From Silicimonas sp. (GTDB taxonomy: Bacteria; Pseudomonadota; Alphaproteobacteria; Rhodobacterales; Rhodobacteraceae), in the NCBI GenBank assembly GCA_022820365.1, contig JAJEFO010000016.1, forward strand, positions 1 through 64,000: DNA of 64,000 nt, written 5' to 3'. This document shows positions 42,339-50,307 of this stretch, one piece after another. The position numbers and the translations under genes are program-made. Within the stretch, counting starts at the first letter, position 1; every line of letters starts with the position of its first letter. A model generated the notes under the pieces. The model was not told the origin of the DNA and did not search any database. It saw only the letters and a program-made list of their open reading frames with translations.

Positions 42339-43091
42339 ATGACCCGACACGAAACGATGCTCTCCGCCGAAGAGGCGATAATCCGCGTTGATCTCGCTGC
42401 CGCACTCAGGCTTTCCAGCCGCAATGGATGGCACGAGGGCGTGGCCAACCACTTCTCGGCCGCAGTCAGCGCTGACGGCAAGGAGTTTCTCGTCAATCCC
42501 AAGTGGGTGCATTGGCGCCGTGTTCGGGCTTCAGACCTGATCCTTTGCAACGCCGATGACCCTTCGACCATGGAGCGACCCGACGCTCCGGATCGGAGCG
42601 CGTGGGCGATCCACTCCGCTCTTCACCGAAACCTGCCGCAGGCACGCGTTGCACTGCACATCCATCCGCCGTATGCAACCGCGCTCGCGACCCTGAAGGA
42701 TCCGACGATCAAGCCGGTTGACCAAGTGACGGCCCGTTGGTTCGGGCGCTTGGCGTATGATCTGGCTTTTGGCGGCATCGCGTCCGAAGAGGAGGAGGGA
42801 GAGCGTATTTCCCGAACCGTGGGCAACCATCGAGCCGTGATGATGCAGAACCATGGTGTTACCACGTTCGGCACTTGCGTGGCCGAGGCCTGGGACGCGC
42901 TATACCATCTTGAGCGCGCTGCTCGGACAATGGTCATGGCCTACCAGACCGGGCAGGAGCTTGCCGTCATGCCGGACGATCTTGCCGAGGTGACTGCATG
43001 CGAGTGGGAAACGTACAAGGACGCGGAGATTGCGCATTTCGACGAGATGAAACTGGTGCTGGACAGGGAGGAGCCTGAATACAAGGATTGA
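42339..43091 (+). CDS. Class II aldolase/adducin family protein
   Basis: A 250-residue protein of the zinc aldolase family (L-fuculose-phosphate aldolase, RhaD, adducin head). It has the histidines of the metal site in HIHPPYATAL (HxH) and a later histidine in NHGVTTFG; the acid/base glutamate position is less clear. GGAG is 8 bases from the ATG. Homologues of this branch are of uncertain substrate. Single-gene unit. Confidence 0.85.
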   Translation: MTRHETMLSAEEAIIRVDLAAALRLSSRNGWHEGVANHFSAAVSADGKEFLVNPKWVHWRRVRASDLILCNADDPSTMERPDAPDRSAWAIHSALHRNLPQARVALHIHPPYATALATLKDPTIKPVDQVTARWFGRLAYDLAFGGIASEEEEGERISRTVGNHRAVMMQNHGVTTFGTCVAEAWDALYHLERAARTMVMAYQTGQELAVMPDDLAEVTACEWETYKDAEIAHFDEMKLVLDREEPEYKD

Positions 43092-43187
43092 GAATTGGTG
43101 AATGCAAATGTCGGGATAATGTCGGAGTGTTCCGGCAGGAACAGCCTTGACTCGCCCCAAGGATCATTGGGTCATTCTCGTGCAGCC

Positions 43188-43620
43188 TTATTCGGTGACA
43201 GGGCAGAATTGCCAGACGGGCGAAAGTGCTTGATGTTTTGCGTTACGACAACAAGACCGTAAGCCTCGGCGATCCTGACCACCATCGATTCTACCATGCC
43301 AGGGCTGTTCCAGTTGCAAGCGCCCGTGCTTCAATCTTCCCTGAGGCCACCGCTGCCTTGACATCAAATTCAAGGATTTTGTCGACATGTCCGGTGCGGA
43401 GGCCGGTCAACCAGATTTCAAGCGCGGACGTCTTTGTCGTGGCAACCTTGTTTTGCAGCAGCGAGATGCCTTTCTGGATCTCGTGAATTGAGACGATTGA
43501 CAGGAAAATGGGACCTTTACAGTCCATTTGTTCCAATCAGGCCATGACTTGTACGAACCCGTCCCGTCTTGGATCAACCAGCGACGAAACGACCTCCGTA
43601 TCGAGAAGGAACCCCTTCCC
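43188..43620 (-). pseudogene. Broken VapC-type PIN toxin gene
   Basis: A PIN-domain toxin gene with three lesions. It should begin GFLLDTEVVSSLVDPRRDG (first acidic residue present) but the start codon position reads GGG AAG. An in-frame TGA stands where a tryptophan is expected (VMA-stop-LEQMD; TGG to TGA). Near 43310 a frameshift separates EARALATG from the C-terminal part NSPGMVESMVVRIAEAYGL and VVVTQNIKHF. All parts of the domain are still recognisable, so decay is recent. Confidence 0.8.
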
Positions 43621-43760
43621 AGATCTATTGTTCTGGAGGGAGACCGGTTGCGTGTGAAGCTCTCGCCAGGAATCGACTTGAGATAGGATACAAGACCTGC
43701 CGGATCCCGCGAGCGCGCTTGCCGGACCAAGTGTCGGCAGCGATTCAAAACGGCGGGACT
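43621..43760 (-). pseudogene. Remnant of a Phd-type antitoxin gene
   Basis: Directly before the vapC remnant, a minus-strand frame reads AGLVSYLKSIPG and RNRSPSRTIDL, close to the common C-terminus of Phd/YefM antitoxins (LVxFLxxSP ... RDRSPxRDIDL). The stop is lost and the N-terminal part is not readable in one frame. It supports a former phd-vapC pair. Confidence 0.55.
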
Positions 43761-43925
43761 TCGGTGGCAAACCGCGCTTTTGAGCGACGATTTGGCCGTG
43801 TCGGTCCGGAGACGGCAATGGGGACAGGGACGGGCAGCGTCAACCGAGACGGTCGGAAACGGACAATGAAACCGTGACAAGGGGAAAGGAACACGATCCT
43901 GCAAATGCGCGGCGAATCGCCGGAA

Positions 43926-43971
43926 TCCCGCCTTATCAGAACCTTATTGTTATCGGAATCTGACGGGGCTG
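43926..43971. repeat. RIT element left inverted repeat
   Basis: A 46-bp sequence starting TCCCGCCTTATCAGAACC and ending CTGACGGGGCTG, identical to the reverse complement of 47747-47792 except for one T/C. It contains the sub-motif AGAACC, which recurs inside the element in inverted form (AGGTTCTGAT at 44005). Confidence 0.95.
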
Positions 43972-44240
43972 ACTTCTTGAGTTCAACGCAATTCTATCCG
44001 GATTAGGTTCTGATTACATTCAGTTCCGCTTCGCCTCAATGACCTGGCCTTCCGGTGGGCTTCCGCCGGAATGGCTGCTTTCGGACACTTGCGCGTGGGC
44101 GCCGGACCCGATTTTGGCCAAGTTTGCGGAGCCGGGAGGAACATTTTACCGGAACCTTTCCGTGACCGCGAGGAACAGCGGCCGCAACTCGCAAGTGATC
44201 CAGCCTCCCGATGTTCGAACCACACAGAGGAGACTGGAAC

Positions 44241-45794
44241 ATGATCTTGCCTTCACGAGAACGAATCTCGCACCCTGACCTTCAAGGTCAGTTGGACGAT
44301 GTCATTCCCGACTACCGGGCCTGGCTGGAACACCGGGGCCTGGGGCCTCGCCGGATCGAGACACTGGTGTGCACGGCTCGGCACATGGTGACTCGGCTGT
44401 CGGTCAACGGGTTGGAGGTCGGGGCATTGGACATCCGCACGATTGCCGATTTCGTGTCGCACGACTGCGCTTGTCCGGGAAGGTTCCGACCTCTCGCGCC
44501 GCACCGCGCCAGGACACGGGCCAACAGGTTCTTCAACTGGCTTCTGGATGCTGGCCGGGTGGAGGTGCCGGCTCGAATCGTCGAGGGCTGCAGGAACGTG
44601 GACGTGTTCATCCGCGACCTGTCCGACCAAGGCTACAGTGACGAGACGATACGGCAGCATTCGGTGGCATGTCGCCATTTCGTCGCCTGGCTCCACCATT
44701 CGAACCTCTCCCTCGACCGGACTGATGACGGCGTGATCCGGAGGTTCCTTGATCACGAATGTGCCTGTTTGCATCCGGGCGTCTACCAGGCTCACGGTCA
44801 GTTCGCGGGATCATTCCGGACGCGTTTCGTGATCGAACGATTCGCCGATTTTCTCGCCCGCACCAGAGTGATCGAACCTTGGCAGGAAGAAGTTCCTCCC
44901 GAAGTGCGCAGCGATCTTGTCGACGGCTTCCTCGACTGGATGCATCGCCATCGCGGGGCGCGCGAGACGACGATCCGCGCATATGACGACAAGCTGCACC
45001 GGTGCGTGCTGCCGGTTCTCGGCGACGATCCGGCGTCATATGACGCGAGCAGCATACGGGCGGCCTTCGCCGACCTGGCGAAGGCCAGCTCATCTGCCCG
45101 CCTCGAGAGCATCGCAACCGCCCTGCGGGGCTATCTGCGGTATCTCGGTGCCAACGGATTCTGCAGGCCGGCGCTCGTCGGCGCAGTGCCAGCCGTCAGG
45201 CGCCAACCGGCATCCCGCTTGCCACGCCACGTCGGCGAGGTCGACATCGAGGCGTTGATCGCGAGTTGCGACACGTCCACGCCGGTCGGCATGCGGGATC
45301 ACGCGATCATGCTGCTGCTGGCCCGGCTTGCGCTGCGGGCCGGAGACATCGTGGCGCTGCGTCTGGATGATCTCGACTGGGAGCAGGCACGGATCCGGGT
45401 GGCCGGCAAGTCACGCAGGCGCGTCGCGCTGCCACTGCCACAGGATGCGGGCGATGCCCTGAAGACCTATGTCCTTCGGGGCCGGCCGCGCGTGCAGAGC
45501 GATTTCGTCTTCCTGCGGTCGCTGGCTCCGCTTCGCGGGCTTTCCTCTGCGTCCAGTGTCACATCCATCGTTCGCAGCGCCATGGGACGGGCCGGGATCG
45601 AAGGCGAGGGCCTGCCTGTTGCCCATCTGTTTCGGCATTCGAGAGCGACGAACCTGTTGCGCTGCGGCGCATCGCTCGAAACCGTGGCCACGCTTCTGCG
45701 TCACAAGTCGATCGAGACCACGACGCTTTACGCACGGGTTGACACGCCGATGCTGCTGGAAATCGCGCAACCCTGGCCGGGAGAGGCGTCATGA
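44241..45794 (+). CDS. ritA: RIT tyrosine recombinase A
   Basis: A 517-residue recombinase, first of the trio. GAGGAGA stands 7 bases before the ATG at 44241. The N-terminal half has two SAM-like arm/core-binding regions; the catalytic domain shows R in ALRAGDIVALRLDDLDW, HLFRHSRATNLL with HxxR, RHK in TLLRHKSIETT, and the nucleophile in TTTLYARVD. It overlaps ritB by ATGA. The extended N-terminus is the distinguishing mark of the first RIT recombinase. Confidence 0.9.
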   Translation: MILPSRERISHPDLQGQLDDVIPDYRAWLEHRGLGPRRIETLVCTARHMVTRLSVNGLEVGALDIRTIADFVSHDCACPGRFRPLAPHRARTRANRFFNWLLDAGRVEVPARIVEGCRNVDVFIRDLSDQGYSDETIRQHSVACRHFVAWLHHSNLSLDRTDDGVIRRFLDHECACLHPGVYQAHGQFAGSFRTRFVIERFADFLARTRVIEPWQEEVPPEVRSDLVDGFLDWMHRHRGARETTIRAYDDKLHRCVLPVLGDDPASYDASSIRAAFADLAKASSSARLESIATALRGYLRYLGANGFCRPALVGAVPAVRRQPASRLPRHVGEVDIEALIASCDTSTPVGMRDHAIMLLLARLALRAGDIVALRLDDLDWEQARIRVAGKSRRRVALPLPQDAGDALKTYVLRGRPRVQSDFVFLRSLAPLRGLSSASSVTSIVRSAMGRAGIEGEGLPVAHLFRHSRATNLLRCGASLETVATLLRHKSIETTTLYARVDTPMLLEIAQPWPGEAS

Positions 45795-46714
45795 CCCTGA
45801 CCGGACAAGCAGCGTGCTACGTGACCATGAAGCAGGCGACCGGCCTGGCCTTTGCCGTGCAGGCGCGCCTTCTCGGCAGCTTTGCCGCCCACGCCGAGGC
45901 AAAGGGCGACGAATTCGTGAAGATCACGACAGCCCTGGACTGGGCATCACAGGCATCCTCGTCGAACCACCGGATATTCAGGCTCGGTGTGGTGCGCGGC
46001 TTCGCCGAACATCTGCATGCCGGAGACGGGCGCCACGAAGTTCCCCACCGCGATGCCATGGGTCGAAGAGTCCGGCACCGGCCGCCGCCGCATCTTCTGT
46101 CGACGGGCGACATCGCGCGGATCATGAACGCGGCGCTTGAACTTCCGCGCGCAGGCTCGACAACCCCCCATGCCGTCCACACCATCATCGGCCTCCTGGC
46201 GGCGACCGGCATGCGGCCGTCCGAAGCGACCGGCCTGCGGATCAGGGATCTGACCGGGGACGGCATCGAGGTCCACAATGCCAAGTTCGGCACGGCGCGG
46301 CTGCTGCCCGTGCATCAGTCGGTGAGGCACGCGCTCGATGTCTGGCTCGGGATACGCGGCCCCGGCGAACCGGACGATCCGCTGTTCATCATGCCCTCGG
46401 GCCGCGCGTTCAGGCCGGACTACCTGACCAAGGCCTTCATCAGGCTGGCCCGCGGCCTGGGTCTGCGCGGCGCACCAGGCACCCCGGGGCCGCGCCTTTA
46501 TGACCTTCGCCACGGCTTCGCGACCCGGGCCCTGGAAGGCGTCACATCCGGCGACCGTCGCGATATCAGCCGCCACATGCTGGCACTGTCGACATACTTG
46601 GGGCACGCGCGGACTCTGGACACGTACTGGTACCTAGAAGCGACGCCCGTCCTGCTTGACCGGATATCAGCCGCAACCGAAGCCCTGCACTCGGAGAGGC
46701 AGGGCGATGACTGA
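45791..46714 (+). CDS. ritB: RIT tyrosine recombinase B
   Basis: A 307-residue recombinase. Catalytic residues: R in GMRPSEATGLR, H and R in YDLRHGFATR, H in YLGHARTLDTYWY and the tyrosine after it. Translationally coupled to ritA (ATGA) and overlapping ritC by 8 bases (ATGACTGA). All three proteins are thought to be needed for RIT transposition, each perhaps at a different site. Confidence 0.9.
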   Translation: MTLTGQAACYVTMKQATGLAFAVQARLLGSFAAHAEAKGDEFVKITTALDWASQASSSNHRIFRLGVVRGFAEHLHAGDGRHEVPHRDAMGRRVRHRPPPHLLSTGDIARIMNAALELPRAGSTTPHAVHTIIGLLAATGMRPSEATGLRIRDLTGDGIEVHNAKFGTARLLPVHQSVRHALDVWLGIRGPGEPDDPLFIMPSGRAFRPDYLTKAFIRLARGLGLRGAPGTPGPRLYDLRHGFATRALEGVTSGDRRDISRHMLALSTYLGHARTLDTYWYLEATPVLLDRISAATEALHSERQGDD

Positions 46715-47705
46715 TCTTGCACGACCGCTGTCAAGGTACCTGACGGAACACCTGCCGCACGAACGCGGTGCGAGCCGACATACCGTCAGGGCCTACGTCT
46801 GCACCTTCAACATGCTCGTGACCTTCGCGGCCGGGCGTCTCGGCACACGGCCCTGCAAGCTGACGGTCGCGGATCTCGATACGGACACCCTGCTCGCCTT
46901 TCTCGATCACCTCGAGACGGATCGAAAGAACGGCGTCACCACTCGCAACATGCGCTTGGCGTCGATAAAGGCTTTCTTTCGTTTCCTCGAGTTCCGATAC
47001 CCGCAGCATCTCGAAATCGCGGCCCGTGTGCGCGCCATCCCCTCCAAGAGGGCCGATCAGTCATCGGTCGACTGCCTGGCCGGCGACGAGGTCAAGGCCA
47101 TCCTGAATGCGCCGAACAGGGCGACGCGCACCGGACTGAGGGATCACGCGATGCTGGGCCTTGCCTGCAACGCCGGGCTGCGAGTCTCGGAACTGGTCGG
47201 CCTTTCCCTCGGCAGCCTCAAGCAGCCCGAACTCGATCAGGTCCGGGTGATGGGCAAGGGCCGTCGCGGCCGCATGCTGCCGCTGTGGAAGCAGACCGCC
47301 GACGCACTGCACAACTGGCTGGATGTGCGGCCGGACGGAGCCGATCAACACCTCTTCCTCAATTCATCCGGGCGCGGCATGACGTCACGGGGCTTCGCCA
47401 AGCGTCTCGCGGTGCACGCCGAGGCTGCGGCGTCGGTTGCCCCGTCGATCGCCACCAAGGCAGTGTCACCGCACTCGCTTCGCCATGCCTGTGCGCTTCG
47501 CACCCTCGAGGCGACCGGGGATATCCGTCAGGTCGCTCTCTGGCTCGGCCACGCGAGCCAGCAGACCACCGAAATGTACCTGCGGATCGATCCGGTCGAG
47601 AAGCTCAGGATCCTGTCGAAGCAAAAGCCACCGGAAATCAGCGAGGGGAACTTCCAAGGCGTGCGGGACGAACTCTTGGCCATGCTCGCGAGAATCAAGG
47701 GATGA
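46707..47705 (+). CDS. ritC: RIT tyrosine recombinase C
   Basis: A 332-residue XerC/D-like recombinase starting inside ritB. The N-terminal core-binding domain includes SRHTVRAYVCTFNMLVTF; the catalytic domain has R in AGLRVSELVGLSL, HSLRHACALR, LGHASQQTTEMY with the nucleophilic tyrosine. GGAGAGG precedes the ATG at 46707. Last gene of the element; 41 bases separate its stop from the right inverted repeat. Confidence 0.9.
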   Translation: MTDLARPLSRYLTEHLPHERGASRHTVRAYVCTFNMLVTFAAGRLGTRPCKLTVADLDTDTLLAFLDHLETDRKNGVTTRNMRLASIKAFFRFLEFRYPQHLEIAARVRAIPSKRADQSSVDCLAGDEVKAILNAPNRATRTGLRDHAMLGLACNAGLRVSELVGLSLGSLKQPELDQVRVMGKGRRGRMLPLWKQTADALHNWLDVRPDGADQHLFLNSSGRGMTSRGFAKRLAVHAEAAASVAPSIATKAVSPHSLRHACALRTLEATGDIRQVALWLGHASQQTTEMYLRIDPVEKLRILSKQKPPEISEGNFQGVRDELLAMLARIKG

Positions 47706-47746
47706 AACCTAGTCGGAACCTGGTCAGGGCTTGAATCCATGTCAGC

Positions 47747-47792
47747 CAGCCCCGTCAGGTTCCGATAACAATAAGGTTCTGATAAGGCGGGA
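47747..47792. repeat. RIT element right inverted repeat
   Basis: The inverted partner of 43926-43971 (45 of 46 positions). Inside the element, TCGGAACCTG at 47713-47722 is an inverted copy of CAGGTTCCGA at 47756-47765, so this end carries an extra recombinase-type site. Confidence 0.95.
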
Positions 47793-47817
47793 AATCAGAA
47801 CGTTCTGATTTCCCGCC
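47786..47817. repeat. Perfect 32-bp palindrome spanning the RIT right boundary
   Basis: The sequence GGCGGGAAATCAGAAC is followed directly by its exact reverse complement, with AACGTT at the centre. Its left half includes the last 7 bases of the RIT inverted repeat; its right half lies outside. The left RIT boundary has no such structure. It may be a recombination site or a by-product of insertion. Confidence 0.85.
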
Positions 47818-48118
47818 GTTCTATGCCGCTTGGATGTCGTGCCGGAACCTGCGGGTCGACACGCGGAGTCGGGTGATTGACCGATGCGGTCGGGAAGGAT
47901 AGCGTGTCAGTGCATTGTGCCGACACGTGAAGTCCCTGTGGGGCCAGCGGTCCTCGTTTATCCGTTCCGTTCGGCGGCCTGACCGAGCTTGTGCAGGCGA
48001 GGCACGAACGGACGGCGCGGGACATCGCACTAGGGCAGTGCGCAAACGACTGAGGCTCTGCCGTCGATGCGATCGATGCAAGGCCGACGGACCCGTACAC
48101 GTAAGGAGGAAACAGGCA

Positions 48119-48205
48119 ATGGAATTCAAGCTGAAGATGGCCCTTCTGGTTCTGTGTGCCACGGCGACCCTGGCTGGCTGCGACCTGATGCCGTGGGCTC
48201 AGTGA
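48119..48205 (+). CDS. Very small lipoprotein
   Basis: A 28-residue peptide with a perfect AAGGAGG 9 bases upstream of the ATG. It has a basic start (MEFKLK), a hydrophobic core and the lipobox ATLAGC, leaving only CDLMPWAQ after processing. It resembles entericidin-like or lysis-type mini-lipoproteins in size and design. A 10-bp hairpin lies 52 bases after the stop. Exact role unknown. Confidence 0.7.
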   Translation: MEFKLKMALLVLCATATLAGCDLMPWAQ

Positions 48206-48256
48206 CCCTGAACCGGACGTTCTGCGAAGCTTGGGCTGCATTCCGAGCAACCTACG

Positions 48257-48283
48257 CGTGACGGACATCGACCGTCCGTCACG
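48257..48283 (+). terminator. Hairpin downstream of the mini-lipoprotein gene
   Basis: CGTGACGGAC / GTCCGTCACG, 10-bp perfect stem with a 7-base loop. No U-tract follows, so it is a weak or factor-dependent terminator, or an mRNA-end stabiliser. Confidence 0.5.
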
Positions 48284-48769
48284 GAGCGAGAGTGACAGGA
48301 CGACGCCGGCGGGACAGGATCCTCGTCCGCTCCTTGGCGAATCACGCACCCGGCGAGCAGGCGCCCGGATGCGTGGCGCCTACACGTGTCCGGCATTCAG
48401 GATGTCCGCGAATTCGGTCGTCGGCACTGCCGGGTCGGGCACGGAGCGAGGATGACCGCTTGAGTGCAACCGTTCCGCCTGGCAGCGGGACTTTCTAATG
48501 GAGCGGTGACGCCGATTGGCGAAACTGCGGAAATTCCTGCCGTCGCGGTGGTTCATGATGACGCGGACCCTTCAGAATCTCCATGTCCTGGCGAAACGAT
48601 GACTCCGGATTCGTGTGCTGAACGGTTGCCGTCACCGTGGCCGCAATCTGTCAGTTTTCGACGACAGGTGGACCTGAATTGTTTGCCAATGGTTTGCCAC
48701 TTGGTTGACGAGGCATCAGGACGTCAGAAGGAAGGATTCCGCAATATATTGTTTTGACATCACATTATA
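48284..48769. other. Gene-poor region
   Basis: About 490 bases without a credible gene. GTTTGCCAATGGTTTGCCA at about 48680-48698 is a short direct repeat just before the tRNA fragment. Otherwise unremarkable. Confidence 0.5.
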
Positions 48770-48814
48770 TGGCGATCCGGGAATGACTCGAACCCTCAGC
48801 CTGCGGATTAGAAA
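48770..48814 (-). other. 3' fragment of a tRNA-Arg(UCU) gene, possible attachment-site scar
   Basis: On the minus strand, TTTCTAATCC (anticodon loop and 3' stem for anticodon TCT) is followed by a variable loop, GGGTTCGAGTC (T-arm) and an acceptor end finishing GATCGCCA with encoded CCA. The sequence upstream of the anticodon does not pair and has no D-arm, so the 5' half is missing. The 3' T-stem has two mismatches. Such 3' fragments remain at one end of islands integrated into tRNA genes. No integrase of the phage type lies next to it. Confidence 0.6.
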
Positions 48815-49243
48815 TTCAGGTCGTTCTCAGTCTGGCGAACAAGGCATGAAACTACTTCGCGGACCAAGTGGTTTGCAGCCGTTCTGGCTGAAAGGTGATT
48901 ACGGATGTATCGGGTGGTCGGCTCCCTGCGAAACAAGGCACATGACACGCGCGGATACGGCAAGCCGGGCTTCGTTGAAGCTGCAAGCCCCAGCTGAAGC
49001 GGGACAGCGCAGGGAAGAATGCTGCGATCCGGGTCGCGGTGTTGCCATGGCGCTGACACGGAACTTTATGGGTTCGGCGTCCCAAAGAAAATATAATTAT
49101 TTCAGATGGATGCGAGGTGCTCGCTCGCCATCTCGCAGGATCGAGAATGCTGGCCGAGTTATTCGAAAAGTGAAGACGGAACCAACACAGAAATTCCTCG
49201 CCGCTGTTCATGAAGCGGTGTAACGGGATAGAAGGGGAATCGC
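48815..49243. other. Gene-poor region
   Basis: About 430 bases between the tRNA fragment and the catabolic cluster. Open frames exist but without start signals or family resemblance. Confidence 0.5.
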
Positions 49244-49321
49244 ATGCGTCAACTGCCAACCTGGACGGTCGGTCTCCAGAATTCTGCCACGTGGCGACCA
49301 GACAACCTTCAGAAAATGTAG
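49244..49321 (+). CDS. 25-codon leader ORF
   Basis: ATG with GAAGGGG 6-7 bases upstream, reading MRQLPTWTVGLQNSATW and ending at a TAG 8 bases before the next gene's ATG, in a different frame. The following gene lacks a good ribosome site of its own, so it may be translated by coupling to this ORF. No attenuator structure is evident. Confidence 0.4.
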   Translation: MRQLPTWTVGLQNSATWRPDNLQKM

Positions 49322-49329
49322 GCGTTCAA

Positions 49330-50157
49330 ATGTTCAAGTCCGGCGACGTAGTATTATCCAAGTTGTGGGACCCGATCCTGGACAAGGGTCGCCATCATCG
49401 TGCCCGCCTCGGGTTCATTCTCATGTCTACGGATCTCGCGTCGGAAGCCGATTTCTTCGACATGTGTCCCGAAGGCGTTGCCGTGCACTTCACCCGGCTG
49501 AGAACCGAAGACCATACAACCAACGAAACGCTGTCGCGTCACATTGAACATATGGCGGATGCAGCGTCCCGCATACAGCCCGACCTGGAACCGGATGTTG
49601 TCAGCTACAGTTGCACGAGCGGGTCCATCGTGATCGGCGAGGAGCGGGTCATGTCCGAAATCAGGAAGGGTGCACCCTGGGCCCAGCCCATGTGCCTTGT
49701 TCAAGGCGTGCTTGACGCGCTGAACGAGCTGAATGTGAACAAGCTTGTTGTGGGAACGCCTTATCTGGACGAAGTCAATACTTCAGAAGCCGAGTACCTA
49801 CTGGGAAAGGGTTATGAAGTGCTGGACGTTCAGGGACTCAACCTGAGCACCGGAACGGAGATGGGTCAGGTAACGCCGGAATTCTGGAAGACCTTTGCGA
49901 TCGAGATCGACCAGCCGGACGCGGATGCGATCTTTCTGAGTTGCGGCGGCATACGTGCGCTCGAAGTTGCCGAAGAGATCGAGCATATCATCGGCAAGCC
50001 GGTCATCACGTCCAATCAGGCACAGTTCTGGAGTTGCCTGCGGCGAGCCGGAATCACCGATAATTTGAGAGGGTTTGGGCAGATCTTTTCCAAGCCCGGA
50101 AAGGCTCTTCTTCCGCAGGCCATGCGGTTGCAGGATTTTGTCGATGCGACCCCGTGA
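49330..50157 (+). CDS. Asp/Glu racemase superfamily protein (maleate isomerase/EutA-like)
   Basis: A 275-residue protein with the two catalytic cysteines of this superfamily, in VVSYSCTSGS and IFLSCGGIRALE, and the LGFILMSTDLASEADF start typical of maleate isomerase, arylmalonate decarboxylase and the ectoine-utilisation protein EutA. ATG at 49330 by homology; its Shine-Dalgarno is weak. It heads a run with M20 and M24 hydrolases and a PLP enzyme, as seen in amide or ectoine-type catabolism, but the other ectoine genes are not all recognisable, so I do not assign it. Confidence 0.8.
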   Translation: MFKSGDVVLSKLWDPILDKGRHHRARLGFILMSTDLASEADFFDMCPEGVAVHFTRLRTEDHTTNETLSRHIEHMADAASRIQPDLEPDVVSYSCTSGSIVIGEERVMSEIRKGAPWAQPMCLVQGVLDALNELNVNKLVVGTPYLDEVNTSEAEYLLGKGYEVLDVQGLNLSTGTEMGQVTPEFWKTFAIEIDQPDADAIFLSCGGIRALEVAEEIEHIIGKPVITSNQAQFWSCLRRAGITDNLRGFGQIFSKPGKALLPQAMRLQDFVDATP

Positions 50158-50307
50158 CGGAGCGGTCGCCGTCAGGAGGTACCAAGCGTCAATTCTCTTT
50201 GAAGAATTTCTTCCCGATTTCCTGACACGTCACTTCGGAAACAGGTTAGACTCACATTGGTCGACTGCCGGGGAGCAGATCTGGAAAGGCCAGTCGTGGA
50301 GGTCCTT

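Larger units (their letters stand above)
43926..47792 (+). mobile_element. Intact recombinase-in-trio (RIT) element
   Basis: Three consecutive overlapping tyrosine recombinase genes bounded by 46-bp inverted repeats that differ at one base. This is the layout described for RIT elements (three recombinases, no cargo, terminal inverted repeats). Length 3867 bp. All three frames are open and all have the R...HxxR...Y residues, so the copy could be active. It lies between a dead phd/vapC pair and a gene-poor region. No target duplication could be read at the ends. Confidence 0.92.

Noticed and set aside
43926-47792. Integron or phage integrase cassette
   Set aside because: Three overlapping recombinases with symmetrical long ends fit a RIT element; there is no attI/attC-like site, cassette or phage gene.
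48770-48860. Complete tRNA-Arg gene
   Set aside because: The 5' half has no D-arm and does not pair with the acceptor or the anticodon 3' stem; two T-stem mismatches.
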